Notes under the pieces: model-generated
The model's input: only the letters and a program-made list of their open reading frames with translations
Database searches by the model: none
What the model was told of the DNA's origin: nothing
Position numbers and translations under genes: made by a program
In this document: positions 26,050 through 34,589 of the stretch, in pieces
Layout: the number at the start of each line of letters is the position of its first letter
How positions within the stretch are numbered: the stretch's first letter is position 1
Assembly: GCA_026706395.1 (NCBI GenBank)
Contig: JAPOYU010000106.1
Location: 1 to 48,061, forward strand
Length of the DNA stretch: 48,061 bases
Source: Chloroflexota bacterium
Lineage (GTDB): Bacteria; Chloroflexota; Anaerolineae; Aggregatilineales; Phototrophicaceae
Direction of reading: 5' to 3'

Positions 26050-27072
26050 CTAGCCAAGTCGCACCCGCGGATCCAACAGGGCTTGCAACAAATCCACGAC
26101 TAAGTTAACCAAGATATAGACGATGGTGACGACCAAAGTGACAGCGATGATCACGGGAAAATCAACATTCAGCACCGCCTCAGTGACATATTTCCCGACG
26201 CCGGGCCAGGAAAATATCGTCTCCACCAAGAAGGCGCCCGTGATTGAATAAGCAAAGGACAATCCGACAACCGTCAGCGCCGGCATAATGGCGTTCTTCA
26301 AAGCGAGCTTGAACAGGATCACACGCTGCGATAGGCCGGCCGCCCGCGCCGAAGTGATATAGGTTTCAGAAAGCACTTCTAACATTGAGGCCTGCGTCAT
26401 GCGGATGGTGACGCCCAAGGGATAAGCCGATAGCACAAGCGCCGGCAAAATCAAGTGATGCAGCGCGTCAAAGAAGGCCTTCCAATTGCTGCTGAGCGCC
26501 GCATCAACGACATAGAAGCCAGTCTGCGCAGCTATGGGATAGAAAAGCGAAACATCGCGACTGATGCGGCCACCCAGCGGCAACCAGCCCAAGGAACTGA
26601 AAAAGACGAATTGCGCGATCAAAGCCAGCCAAAACGATGGTACCGACACACCGGCAATCGCGACAAGTTTGGTAGCGTAGTCAAATACGCTGCCAGGATA
26701 GGCTCCCGCCAGCACACCCACCGGGATCCCTACAACCAGCGCAATGACGACAGCCGCTATGACCAACTCCAGCGTCGCCGGCAGAAATATGCTCAAATCC
26801 GTGTTGATTGACCGGCGCGAGTGATATGACTCCCCGAGGTCGCCGTCCAGTAGATCGCCGACATAAACAAAGAATTGCTCGTGCAGCGGCTTGTCCAGCC
26901 CGAGCTTGACTTCTATAGCGGCGACTTGCTCCGGGCGCGGACGGGCGCCAGCATATAAGGCGGCCGGATTGCCCGGGATGACGCGGGAAACGAAGAATGT
27001 CAGAATCAGAACGCCAATAAAGACAAAGACCGAAAGGCTCAAGCGGCGCAGCAGAAAGGTCAATGCGGTCAT
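26050..27072 (-). CDS. Peptide-type ABC transporter permease (OppB/DppB family)
   Basis: A 340-residue six-helix permease. FFVSRVIPGNPAALYAG near the N-terminus is an OppB hallmark, and the EAA-like loop reads SARAAGLSQRVILFKLALKN. It follows the binding-protein gene after a 61-base gap that contains a strong hairpin (27094-27125). Confidence 0.92.
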   Translation of the reverse strand: MTALTFLLRRLSLSVFVFIGVLILTFFVSRVIPGNPAALYAGARPRPEQVAAIEVKLGLDKPLHEQFFVYVGDLLDGDLGESYHSRRSINTDLSIFLPATLELVIAAVVIALVVGIPVGVLAGAYPGSVFDYATKLVAIAGVSVPSFWLALIAQFVFFSSLGWLPLGGRISRDVSLFYPIAAQTGFYVVDAALSSNWKAFFDALHHLILPALVLSAYPLGVTIRMTQASMLEVLSETYITSARAAGLSQRVILFKLALKNAIMPALTVVGLSFAYSITGAFLVETIFSWPGVGKYVTEAVLNVDFPVIIAVTLVVTIVYILVNLVVDLLQALLDPRVRLG

Positions 27073-27093
27073 CTATACGGCTCTGTAGAAAGC

Positions 27094-27125
27094 GGGTTCG
27101 GCCCAGCCGAAACTGCACCGAACCC
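27094..27125 (-). promoter_or_regulatory. Intercistronic stem-loop between binding-protein and permease genes
   Basis: GGGTTCGG and CCGAACCC (27094-27101 and 27118-27125) form a perfect 8-bp stem around 16 bases. There is no T-tract of note after it, so it is more likely a 3'-end stabiliser of the binding-protein mRNA or a leaky terminator that keeps permease levels lower. Such hairpins are common after binding-protein genes. Confidence 0.6.
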
Positions 27126-27133
27126 ACTGCATT

Positions 27134-28678
27134 CTACCGCGTCAAATCGTGGAAGAAGACCACATGCGGATATGCCGGGTTGTTGACATAGCCGCTGACA
27201 TCCGAGCGGATCACATGAATATCCGGAAGATCGACGACAAAAATTGCGGCGGCGTCATCCAGCAGCTTCTCCTGCGCCTGGATGAACATCGCTTCCGCGG
27301 CAGCGCGATCCGTGCCGCTGATTACTTCCGCTTCATCAATCAGGCTGTCGAAATCCGGGTTGGCATAATAACCCAGATTGAAGAACGGTTCCTCCTCGGA
27401 ACGGAACATGCCATAGAGCCAGGAATTCGGCGTGATGTAATCGGGCCACCAGTAGAAGCCGAACGCGTCCTGCGCGGTAGCCGGGTCGTTGATCGCCAGA
27501 TCCCACTGCGCCTCCCAAGCCAAGCCGCGAATCTCCAGGTCAACGCCGATCTCCGCCAGGCTGGCGCGCCACAACTCACCGACCTGCTGCTCATCGAGAT
27601 CGCTAGCGACATGGGTATAGACAAGGCTGATGCCGTCATCCGCATAGCCAGCTTCAGCCAGCAAATCGCGCGCTTTGTCAAGGTCTTGGCTGTATTGATA
27701 GAGGTCCCCGCCGTGCCCCCACATATTAGCCGGTATCGCGCCGCGTGACTGTGTCCCCATGCCAGCATAGAGGCTCGCGACCACATCATCGTAGGGGAAG
27801 GCATAGGACAGCGCCTGGCGAACCAGCGGATTGTTGGTCGGCTCTTTGACGTTGTTGAGCAGGATCAGCAGATTCTGGAAGGAAGGTGTGACGTCAACAA
27901 CAACGCCCTCCGCCTCAGACAGCGGACCATAATTGTCGAAGGGCAAGCTGTAAGTGAAATCGGCATTGCCCGAGCGAATCTCCTGCTCAAGAACCGTGCT
28001 GTCTTCAATGATATCGAAAACAATCGTGTCAAACTGACCTTCCTCCCAGCCGCCCCAGTAATTCGGATTCGCTTCCAGGATCATGCGCTGGCCCGGTTCG
28101 TTGCTGGCGATCATGTAAGGTCCAGTGCCAGCGGCGTTTCCGTCGTTAAACCAGGCGCTGTCTTGCTCGGCCGCATTGGGGCTCATGATCCAGGCGGCAT
28201 AACCCGCGGAAAGAACCAGGTCCAGCGGCGCCGGATACAGCAAATTGAATTGCACAACCAGATCATCGACAACCTCGATTGATTCAATCATACCGAAGAT
28301 CCAGGCCGAACCTTCTCCCATCTCAATCGTACGGTCGAGCGCTTTTTTGACCGACGCGGCGTTGAACTCAGCGCCATCGTGGAAGGTCACGCCCTCGCGC
28401 AGATTGAAGGTCCAGGTCGTGGAGTCATCCGAGGCTTCCCAGGAAACCGCTAATTTAGGGCTCAAAATCTCGTCGCTCCCCGGCGCGTTGTAGAAGGTCA
28501 GCGTTTCATAAACATTCCCCATGACTACGTTCTCATTCGAATTGCCTCCGCTGGGATCCAAATTGGGGAAAGCCACCGGGTGCGCGTAGACAAAGACATT
28601 GCGCTCTTGCGCCACCGTCACAATAAGCGGCGTTAAGAAAAAAGACAACACGAGTAAGATTTGCAGTAAGCGTTTCAT
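27134..28678 (-). CDS. Extracellular solute-binding protein, family 5 (peptide type)
   Basis: A 514-residue secreted binding protein, first gene of the transporter operon. The signal peptide is MKRLLQILLVLSFFLTPLIV followed by TVAQER. There is no Cys for lipid attachment, so the mature protein would be soluble or held some other way. TWTFNLREGVTFHDGAEFNAASVKKALD is the family fingerprint region (about residues 90-117). AAAGGA eight bases before the ATG is the ribosome site. Family 5 proteins bind peptides, nickel, opines and other ligands, so the cargo is open; HyuAB downstream hints at a cyclic amide. Confidence 0.92.
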   Translation of the reverse strand: MKRLLQILLVLSFFLTPLIVTVAQERNVFVYAHPVAFPNLDPSGGNSNENVVMGNVYETLTFYNAPGSDEILSPKLAVSWEASDDSTTWTFNLREGVTFHDGAEFNAASVKKALDRTIEMGEGSAWIFGMIESIEVVDDLVVQFNLLYPAPLDLVLSAGYAAWIMSPNAAEQDSAWFNDGNAAGTGPYMIASNEPGQRMILEANPNYWGGWEEGQFDTIVFDIIEDSTVLEQEIRSGNADFTYSLPFDNYGPLSEAEGVVVDVTPSFQNLLILLNNVKEPTNNPLVRQALSYAFPYDDVVASLYAGMGTQSRGAIPANMWGHGGDLYQYSQDLDKARDLLAEAGYADDGISLVYTHVASDLDEQQVGELWRASLAEIGVDLEIRGLAWEAQWDLAINDPATAQDAFGFYWWPDYITPNSWLYGMFRSEEEPFFNLGYYANPDFDSLIDEAEVISGTDRAAAEAMFIQAQEKLLDDAAAIFVVDLPDIHVIRSDVSGYVNNPAYPHVVFFHDLTR

Positions 28679-28742
28679 TGCTTTTGTCCTTTGTTAGATT
28701 ACAAACGTGATGACATCGCCCTCATCAAGCAGAGGCGCAAAG

Positions 28743-28771
28743 AGTATAACGCACCGTCCGCCTTGCAACAA
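28743..28771 (-). promoter_or_regulatory. Promoter of the ABC transporter/hyuAB operon
   Basis: On the minus strand TTGTTG (28771-28766) and TATACT (28748-28743) are separated by exactly 17 bases. The start would be near 28736, giving a ~57-base leader before the binding-protein gene. Confidence 0.65.
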
Positions 28772-28790
28772 TCTCACCCGGGCGTTGGCC

Positions 28791-29687
28791 TCACATCAGG
28801 TTTGCGAGTTTGTGTTCCAGTACACGCGCCTGATCGAAGTTCTCAATCTGCAGATAATCGACATCGCCGGCTAACAGCGCATCTTGCGGCAGCAAGCCGA
28901 TGATCTCCGAACTCACCATGTTGACACCAAGTCGACTTGCTTCAGCGCGGGTCGCCTCGACTGCGCGTCGCATGGATGTCACCTTGTAATTCGTCAGATT
29001 CATCGAGACCTGCGCCCTGCCCTTAACAAACAGCCCCAGAGCCTTTACATGGGGCAGTCCACCTGATGACTCCCGGATAGCGCGGGCAATCTCGCGCGCA
29101 ATCGCGACGTCAGTAGTATCGAGGAAAACGTTGTAGGCAATGAGCAGGTTTCGCGCGCCGATGATGCAGCCGCCGGCGCTTTTCAACCGGCATGGGCCGA
29201 AATCGGGTTTCGGTGGCTTACCAGCCGCGAGCGATGCTTTCAGTTTTTCGTAACCACCCCGGCGTATGTCGGCCAGGTTTCGATTCGCTTCTTGCAATGC
29301 CGCGCGCTCGTAAAGAAACACCGGCAGACTCAGAGTCTCCCCTACGCGCTGCCCCAGCTTGCGCGCCAGAACAACGCAGTCAGCCATGCTAACATCGCGC
29401 AAGGGGACAAAGGGAATAACATCAGCCGCTCCAATACGTGGATGCTGCCCGCGGTGCCGCTCCAGATCAATCAGTTCGCCGGCGCGCTGTATTCCTTTGA
29501 AGGCGGCCTCGCCGATGCAATCAGGCGCCCCGGCGAAGGTCACAACAGCGCGATTATGATCGGCATCGCTTTCCGCGCCCAGCACCGCAACACCGTCAGT
29601 GCGGTCAATAGCGCTCACGATGCTATCGATAACCGCACCCCGACGCCCTTCAGAGAAATTCGCCACACATTCAACTAGCGCGCCCAC
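28791..29687 (-). CDS. ftcD: Glutamate formimidoyltransferase (FtcD N-terminal type)
   Basis: A 298-residue folate enzyme that moves the formimino group of formiminoglutamate, a histidine breakdown product, to tetrahydrofolate. The N-terminal ECVANFSEGR, HNRAVVTFAG and the HRGQHPRIGAADVIPF segment with its catalytic His are clear signatures. Only the transferase domain is present; the cyclodeaminase half found in mammals is absent, as is usual in bacteria. It starts with GTG at 29687, preceded by GAGGT. No histidine-degradation neighbours are visible; it is transcribed divergently from ppc and is separated from the transporter operon by that operon's promoter. Confidence 0.9.
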   Translation of the reverse strand: MGALVECVANFSEGRRGAVIDSIVSAIDRTDGVAVLGAESDADHNRAVVTFAGAPDCIGEAAFKGIQRAGELIDLERHRGQHPRIGAADVIPFVPLRDVSMADCVVLARKLGQRVGETLSLPVFLYERAALQEANRNLADIRRGGYEKLKASLAAGKPPKPDFGPCRLKSAGGCIIGARNLLIAYNVFLDTTDVAIAREIARAIRESSGGLPHVKALGLFVKGRAQVSMNLTNYKVTSMRRAVEATRAEASRLGVNMVSSEIIGLLPQDALLAGDVDYLQIENFDQARVLEHKLANLM

Positions 29688-29722
29688 AAATTGACCTCGC
29701 CGGCCGATAAGCCAACTAGTAC

Positions 29723-29751
29723 TGGATTAGCGCTGAATGATAAACTATAGT
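29723..29751 (+). promoter_or_regulatory. Possible promoter of ppc
   Basis: TGGATT (29723-29728) and TATAGT (29746-29751) are 17 bases apart in the short ftcD-ppc divergent region. The -35 match is poor and the -10 is good. Confidence 0.4.
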
Positions 29752-29780
29752 GCCTTGCCAAAGGCAGCCCGGAGTATGAC

Positions 29781-32477
29781 ATGAGCGATGGCAGGAAGAC
29801 AAGCGGCTCACCACTAAGCCAGGACATCCACACGCTCGGCAATTGGTTGGGCATCATCATCCAAGAGCAGAATGGCATGGAGGCCTATGAACTGGTCGAA
29901 GAGATCCGCGCCATGTCGAAAGCGCGCCGAAATGGCGACGCCGACGCCGCCTTTCAACTTGCTGAACGGCTAGAGAACCTTCCGCTTGCTGAAAAAAACG
30001 TCCTCGTAAAGGCCTTCTCCAATTATTTCCAACTCATCAATATCGCGGAAGATCTCCAGCGCATTCGCGTTATTCGTCAACGCGAAGCCAATGGCACGCT
30101 GAGAGAGTCCATCGTGAACGCCGTGAGGAAGCTCAAAAGCAGTGGCAAGTCGGCCAAAGACATTCGCGTACTGCTTGAAAAGTCAAGGCTCCGCCTTGTG
30201 CTCACCGCGCATCCCTCGGAGGCCAAAAGACAGGAGATCCTGGTTAAGTTGCGTCATATCGCGCAGATGATGGAAAGGCGCGATCGACAAAGCCTGCTGC
30301 CGCGTGAACTGAAAAAACTCGAGCGCGCCCTCGCCGAGGAAATCGAAGAGCTGTGGCAGACGCGTTTAGTTCGCGCCGCTAAGAAACAGGTCGCGGACGA
30401 AGTCGACTTCGGCATCTATTTCATCCGATCGGTGATTGTCGACGTCGTCATCGACATATACGAAGACCTGCAATTGGCGCTGGAGAGATTCTACCCGGAC
30501 GAAGACTGGTCGGAACTGCCGCCCGTTCTGCGCTATGCCTCGTGGATCGGCGGCGATCGAGACGGCAACCCGAACGTAACCACTGACGTCACTTTGCAAA
30601 CGCTTTCTACCTTGCGGGCTACCGCGCGAGAAATGTATTTGGAGGAAATTGAGTTTCTCCGACAACATCTTACTCAAGACACCGACCATTTCGGCGCGAC
30701 CGACGCTCTCAAGTCTGATTTGCGCGCTGGCAATAGCACAACGGGCGGACGCCAGAGCGAACTCTATAGGCTGAAGATGGCTGTGATTTACCAGAAGCTG
30801 GCGGCGGACGAGTATCGGTCGAGCCGGGAACTCTTGCGGGACCTGCTGCAAGTCCAGGACAGCCTGAAGCATCATCGCGGCAATCGGTCGGCCATGGGCG
30901 CCGTCCAGCGACTGATCCGCAAGGTGCGCTTGTTTGGCTTGCACCTGGTTCCGCTGGAGATCCGCGAGGACGCCAATCTGCACCGTGCCGCCCTCGATGA
31001 AATTCTGGCCTATTATGACATTGTTGTGCATTACAGTGCGCTGCCGGAGGACGAAAAGCAAGCTCTGCTGACGGCGGAGATTCGCAGCAAGCGGCCGCTC
31101 TTCACCAAGGAAATCAGCGTATTCACTGAAACAACTCAGAGCGTAATCCGCACCTGGCAAATGATCGCCGAAGCCCATGCTACATACGACAACATCGTCA
31201 TTGATACGGTCATCGCCAGCATGTCCAAACAGCCAAGCGATGTGCTTACGATGCTGCTCTTCGCCCGTGAAGTCGGTATCGCGAACGATGTCTATATCGT
31301 CCCGCTATTCGAAACGATCGACGATCTGTACCGCTCGCCGGCAGTGATGGAAGCGCTATTCGAAAACCAGGAATATCGGAATCATTTGGTCGCGCGCGCC
31401 GGCAAACGTAGCCTGCGGCAGCAGGTGATGATCGGTTATTCCGACAGCAGCAAAGACGGCGGTTATCTGGCATCCAACTGGAACCTCTATAACGCGCAGC
31501 GGATCCTCACCGAAAAATGCATCGCAAAAGGCGTTTCGCTTGAGCTCTTTCACGGGCGCGGAGGCAGCATCGGCCGCGGCGGCGGACCAACTAATCGGGC
31601 GATACTATCGAATCCACCGGAGTCCTTGCATGGTGGTGTCAAGATCACCGAGCAAGGCGAAGTTATCGCTTACCGCTACAGCAACCGAGGTATCGCCCAT
31701 CGCCACCTCAACCAGGTGATGAATGCCGTGCTGATCGGCATGGGCATGCAAGAAGCGCATCACGTGCCAACACACTACTTTGAGGCGATGGCTGGTCTTT
31801 CCGAACTCAGCCGCAAATGCTACCGCAAGTTCGTGTACGAAAGCGAAGGCTTCCTGGACTACTGGCAGCAGGCGACGCCCATCAGCGAACTCAGCCAGCT
31901 ACAGATTAGTTCTCGCCCGGCCAAGCGGCAGGCAAAAGGTGGATTCGCCGCCATGCGCGCCATACCCTGGATGTTCAGTTGGATGCAAAGCCGGGCGATC
32001 GTGCCCAGTTGGTTCGGTTTGGGCACAGCTTTCAAGCACTTCGCCGATGATGACGACCGTGGCATGTCGCTGCTGCAAGAGATGTATCAAAACTGGTCCT
32101 TCTTTCAGGCGGCAATCGACAATGCGCAACTGGATGTCGCCAAAGCCGACATGGGCATTGCCGAGCTCTACGCATCGCTAGTGGAGCCGCCCGACTTGCG
32201 CGAGAGATTCTTTAGCTGGATCAAAGAGGAGCACGCGCTAAGCAGCGAAATGATTATCCGCGTCACCGGCCAGGACGATCTGCTCGCCAACATGGCGGCG
32301 ATCAAGACTTCGATACAGCGGCGCAACCCCTATGTTGATCCGCTGAATTTCATGCAGGTGGCGCTCCTGCGCGAACTGCGCCAACTCGACAACGATGATG
32401 AGAAGCGGCGGCCGGTGCTCGACGCCACGCTCGCAACCATTAATGGCATCGCCGCCGGCATGAAGACTACAGGCTGA
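29781..32477 (+). CDS. ppc: Phosphoenolpyruvate carboxylase
   Basis: An 898-residue anaplerotic enzyme that adds bicarbonate to PEP to make oxaloacetate, feeding the 2-oxoglutarate and aspartate families. The catalytic His is H144 in LTAHPSEAKR, where the usual motif is TAHPTE, so Thr is replaced by Ser. GGDRDGNPNVT, YSDSSKDGGYLASNW and FHGRGGSIGRGGGPT with R593 are intact, and the C-terminus ends in the conserved Thr-Gly. Length is normal for bacterial PEPC. GGAG lies 9 bases before the ATG. Its 3' end overlaps the convergent VOC gene by 11 bases. Confidence 0.96.
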   Translation: MSDGRKTSGSPLSQDIHTLGNWLGIIIQEQNGMEAYELVEEIRAMSKARRNGDADAAFQLAERLENLPLAEKNVLVKAFSNYFQLINIAEDLQRIRVIRQREANGTLRESIVNAVRKLKSSGKSAKDIRVLLEKSRLRLVLTAHPSEAKRQEILVKLRHIAQMMERRDRQSLLPRELKKLERALAEEIEELWQTRLVRAAKKQVADEVDFGIYFIRSVIVDVVIDIYEDLQLALERFYPDEDWSELPPVLRYASWIGGDRDGNPNVTTDVTLQTLSTLRATAREMYLEEIEFLRQHLTQDTDHFGATDALKSDLRAGNSTTGGRQSELYRLKMAVIYQKLAADEYRSSRELLRDLLQVQDSLKHHRGNRSAMGAVQRLIRKVRLFGLHLVPLEIREDANLHRAALDEILAYYDIVVHYSALPEDEKQALLTAEIRSKRPLFTKEISVFTETTQSVIRTWQMIAEAHATYDNIVIDTVIASMSKQPSDVLTMLLFAREVGIANDVYIVPLFETIDDLYRSPAVMEALFENQEYRNHLVARAGKRSLRQQVMIGYSDSSKDGGYLASNWNLYNAQRILTEKCIAKGVSLELFHGRGGSIGRGGGPTNRAILSNPPESLHGGVKITEQGEVIAYRYSNRGIAHRHLNQVMNAVLIGMGMQEAHHVPTHYFEAMAGLSELSRKCYRKFVYESEGFLDYWQQATPISELSQLQISSRPAKRQAKGGFAAMRAIPWMFSWMQSRAIVPSWFGLGTAFKHFADDDDRGMSLLQEMYQNWSFFQAAIDNAQLDVAKADMGIAELYASLVEPPDLRERFFSWIKEEHALSSEMIIRVTGQDDLLANMAAIKTSIQRRNPYVDPLNFMQVALLRELRQLDNDDEKRRPVLDATLATINGIAAGMKTTG

Positions 32478-32862
32478 TTCCCTGGGTTGATCGGTCCCAG
32501 TCCTCGCTTGCGAAGCGTTGTATCTCAATTCGGTACCCCGACGGATCCCGCAGGAAAAAGTGGTAAATATCGAAGGCGTCGTTACGTCGCGGTGGATGTT
32601 CACACTCCCATCCGGTCGCGATGATCCGGTTGTACCAGCCGTCTACATCCGCTGTGACCAAGGTCAATATGATGCCCGCGCCAGCATCTGGCGGGCTCGC
32701 ACCTGAACAGATGCCGATGTAGGCCTTGCCGCCCACCACACGGTATATCCGGCAACTGCCCTGATCGAGCGCCAATTCAAAACCTAGCACCTCCTCATAG
32801 AAGCGCGCCGAGCGCGGAAGATCGTCGGTATAGATGAATGTAATCTGTGCATCTACGTTCAT
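32467..32862 (-). CDS. VOC (glyoxalase/bleomycin-resistance) family protein
   Basis: A 131-residue protein of the vicinal oxygen chelate fold: two beta-alpha-beta-beta-beta modules, starting ITFIYTDDLPRSARFYEEVL and with YHFFLRDPSGYRIEIQRF in the second module, where the Glu of EIQ is a usual metal ligand. Members include lyases, dioxygenases and drug-binding proteins; the activity here cannot be named. It lies 26 bases after the peptidase gene on the same strand. Confidence 0.82.
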   Translation of the reverse strand: MNVDAQITFIYTDDLPRSARFYEEVLGFELALDQGSCRIYRVVGGKAYIGICSGASPPDAGAGIILTLVTADVDGWYNRIIATGWECEHPPRRNDAFDIYHFFLRDPSGYRIEIQRFASEDWDRSTQGISL

Positions 32863-32888
32863 GAGGCATCCTCCGTAGGTTCCGATGG

Positions 32889-34475
32889 TCAGGGCTGAGT
32901 ACCGGGCGGGATAGTCGCATCAATCGCGGGATGGGCGAGAAAATCACGTCTGGTCGCTTCGGTCAATGGTAGAAGCTCCGGCGACAGTTGACGCCAAAAC
33001 AATGACGGATCGGCTATCCGCGCGTCCCCCGCCACATAATATGCGCGCAGCATTTCGAAAAAAGCTTCATCACCGATGTCCTCGCGCAAGTTCTGCAGCA
33101 TCTGCGCCCCTCGCAGATAGATCGCGTTGATGTACTCGCGCGGCGTATTGAACTCGTATACCGGATAGTCCACAGATCCCTGCGGAAAGTAGACGGCGAC
33201 ACGGAATGTCCACCACCAATTCTTGTCCGCCGGATAATTCGCCTCGATGAAGAGGTATTCGCTGTATGTCGCCAGCGCCTCGTCCAGCCAGGGGTTCAAA
33301 GCGGCATCGTTGCCCACCCGCGCGTACCACCATTGATGCGCAACCTCATGAACTGAAATCAAGGTGAGATAGTTCCTTGTCGTGCCGTCGAAACCATAGA
33401 ACCAGCCGCTGCCAACGAATACCAGGCCGCTGAATTCCATGCCGTCGGGGAAGTCTCCTTGGACGATAACCAAGCGATCCCAAGGGTAGTGTCCGAAGAG
33501 CCGCGCAAACGTATCAAGTGACTTCGCCGCCTCACCCAAAACGTGCGCCGCCCCGTCCATTTCCAGCCCGCGATCATTCACTACCGCATCAGCAAATGCA
33601 TAGACCGCCAAGGTGACGCCGTTTGCCAGCTCCTGCTCGCGCAAGACAAATTCCTCGCTCAGGCTCAAGGCGAAATCTCGTGAGTTTCTCAACTGTACCG
33701 ACCACCGCCCGTCGCCAACCCGCCTGACCGTCCCCGGCGCCGCCAGTTGAAGGGATGCCGACGCGCCGCGAACATTCAAGTTGACTTGCCAGTCGGCCAC
33801 TTCATATACGATTTGCTCGCCGATGCCAACGGGCTCATGAATGCGCCAGGCGCCATCCAAGCGCGCGGCCGCCGTCGGCAGGAAATGACCCAAATTCAAT
33901 TGCCGAGAACTGTAACCGAGGAAGCCCCGGTAAGAGCGCAGACCATCCCCGATCGCCGCTGGCTGCAGCCGGAACCTCAGGGCGATCTCAAGCCAGCAGC
34001 CAGATTGCAACGTTTCCGCCAGTTGCACTTGAAGCCGATTACGATCCAAGCGGTAGCTCGCATCTTGTTCATCGACCCTCAGGTCTTCCAGGAAGAAAAT
34101 ATCCTCCCACTGATTCGCTTGCACATCCAAAATGACTTCTTCGATCGGAGCTGGCTCGCGGTTGAGAAACCGGACGCGCTGAAAGACGACAACCGTCTTG
34201 TTCTCATAGTCGATATCGACATCGGCGCTAATGCCCCGAGTCGGATGGCCGGCATCCGCATGGCAGCGGTTTTCCGTCGCTAACGTTGAGGTAGGCGGGG
34301 CAGTCGCCAACGGCGTCGGCTCGGCGGGAGTCGGCGAAGCGGTGACAGCGGCGCTTTCCACGCCGGGGAGGCCGCTGTCAGCGGACACTGGATTGGGCGG
34401 AGATTGCAATTTGTTCAAATTGCATGCCGTCATCGGCACAATGCAGAATACAGCGACAATGAGAATTCTGAACAT
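32889..34475 (-). CDS. M1-family-like gluzincin metallopeptidase, lipoprotein
   Basis: A 528-residue exported metallopeptidase. The zinc motif is HEVAHQWW (His at about residue 376) with the third ligand Glu in PWLDEALATYSEY about 18 residues on, the HExxH-18-E spacing of M1 aminopeptidases. A short signal MFRILIVAVFCIVPMTAC ends in a lipobox, so the protein is probably lipid-anchored outside the membrane. A Thr/Pro/Ala-rich linker follows the Cys. The frame opens at 34511; Mets at 34487 and 34475 both give the signal and I prefer the second. The typical N-terminal beta-domain is present but the GAMEN exopeptidase motif is not evident, so an endopeptidase or a divergent role is possible. Confidence 0.8.
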   Translation of the reverse strand: MFRILIVAVFCIVPMTACNLNKLQSPPNPVSADSGLPGVESAAVTASPTPAEPTPLATAPPTSTLATENRCHADAGHPTRGISADVDIDYENKTVVVFQRVRFLNREPAPIEEVILDVQANQWEDIFFLEDLRVDEQDASYRLDRNRLQVQLAETLQSGCWLEIALRFRLQPAAIGDGLRSYRGFLGYSSRQLNLGHFLPTAAARLDGAWRIHEPVGIGEQIVYEVADWQVNLNVRGASASLQLAAPGTVRRVGDGRWSVQLRNSRDFALSLSEEFVLREQELANGVTLAVYAFADAVVNDRGLEMDGAAHVLGEAAKSLDTFARLFGHYPWDRLVIVQGDFPDGMEFSGLVFVGSGWFYGFDGTTRNYLTLISVHEVAHQWWYARVGNDAALNPWLDEALATYSEYLFIEANYPADKNWWWTFRVAVYFPQGSVDYPVYEFNTPREYINAIYLRGAQMLQNLREDIGDEAFFEMLRAYYVAGDARIADPSLFWRQLSPELLPLTEATRRDFLAHPAIDATIPPGTQP

Positions 34476-34589
34476 GACTGAAATCATACAAGCCGATATT
34501 GCCCGATACAATGCGGGCTTAACAAGTCAACTATAATGGTCGAGGTCGCAAGTATGATATGCTTTGCAGCGCTTATCCTGGGCTGAGTT

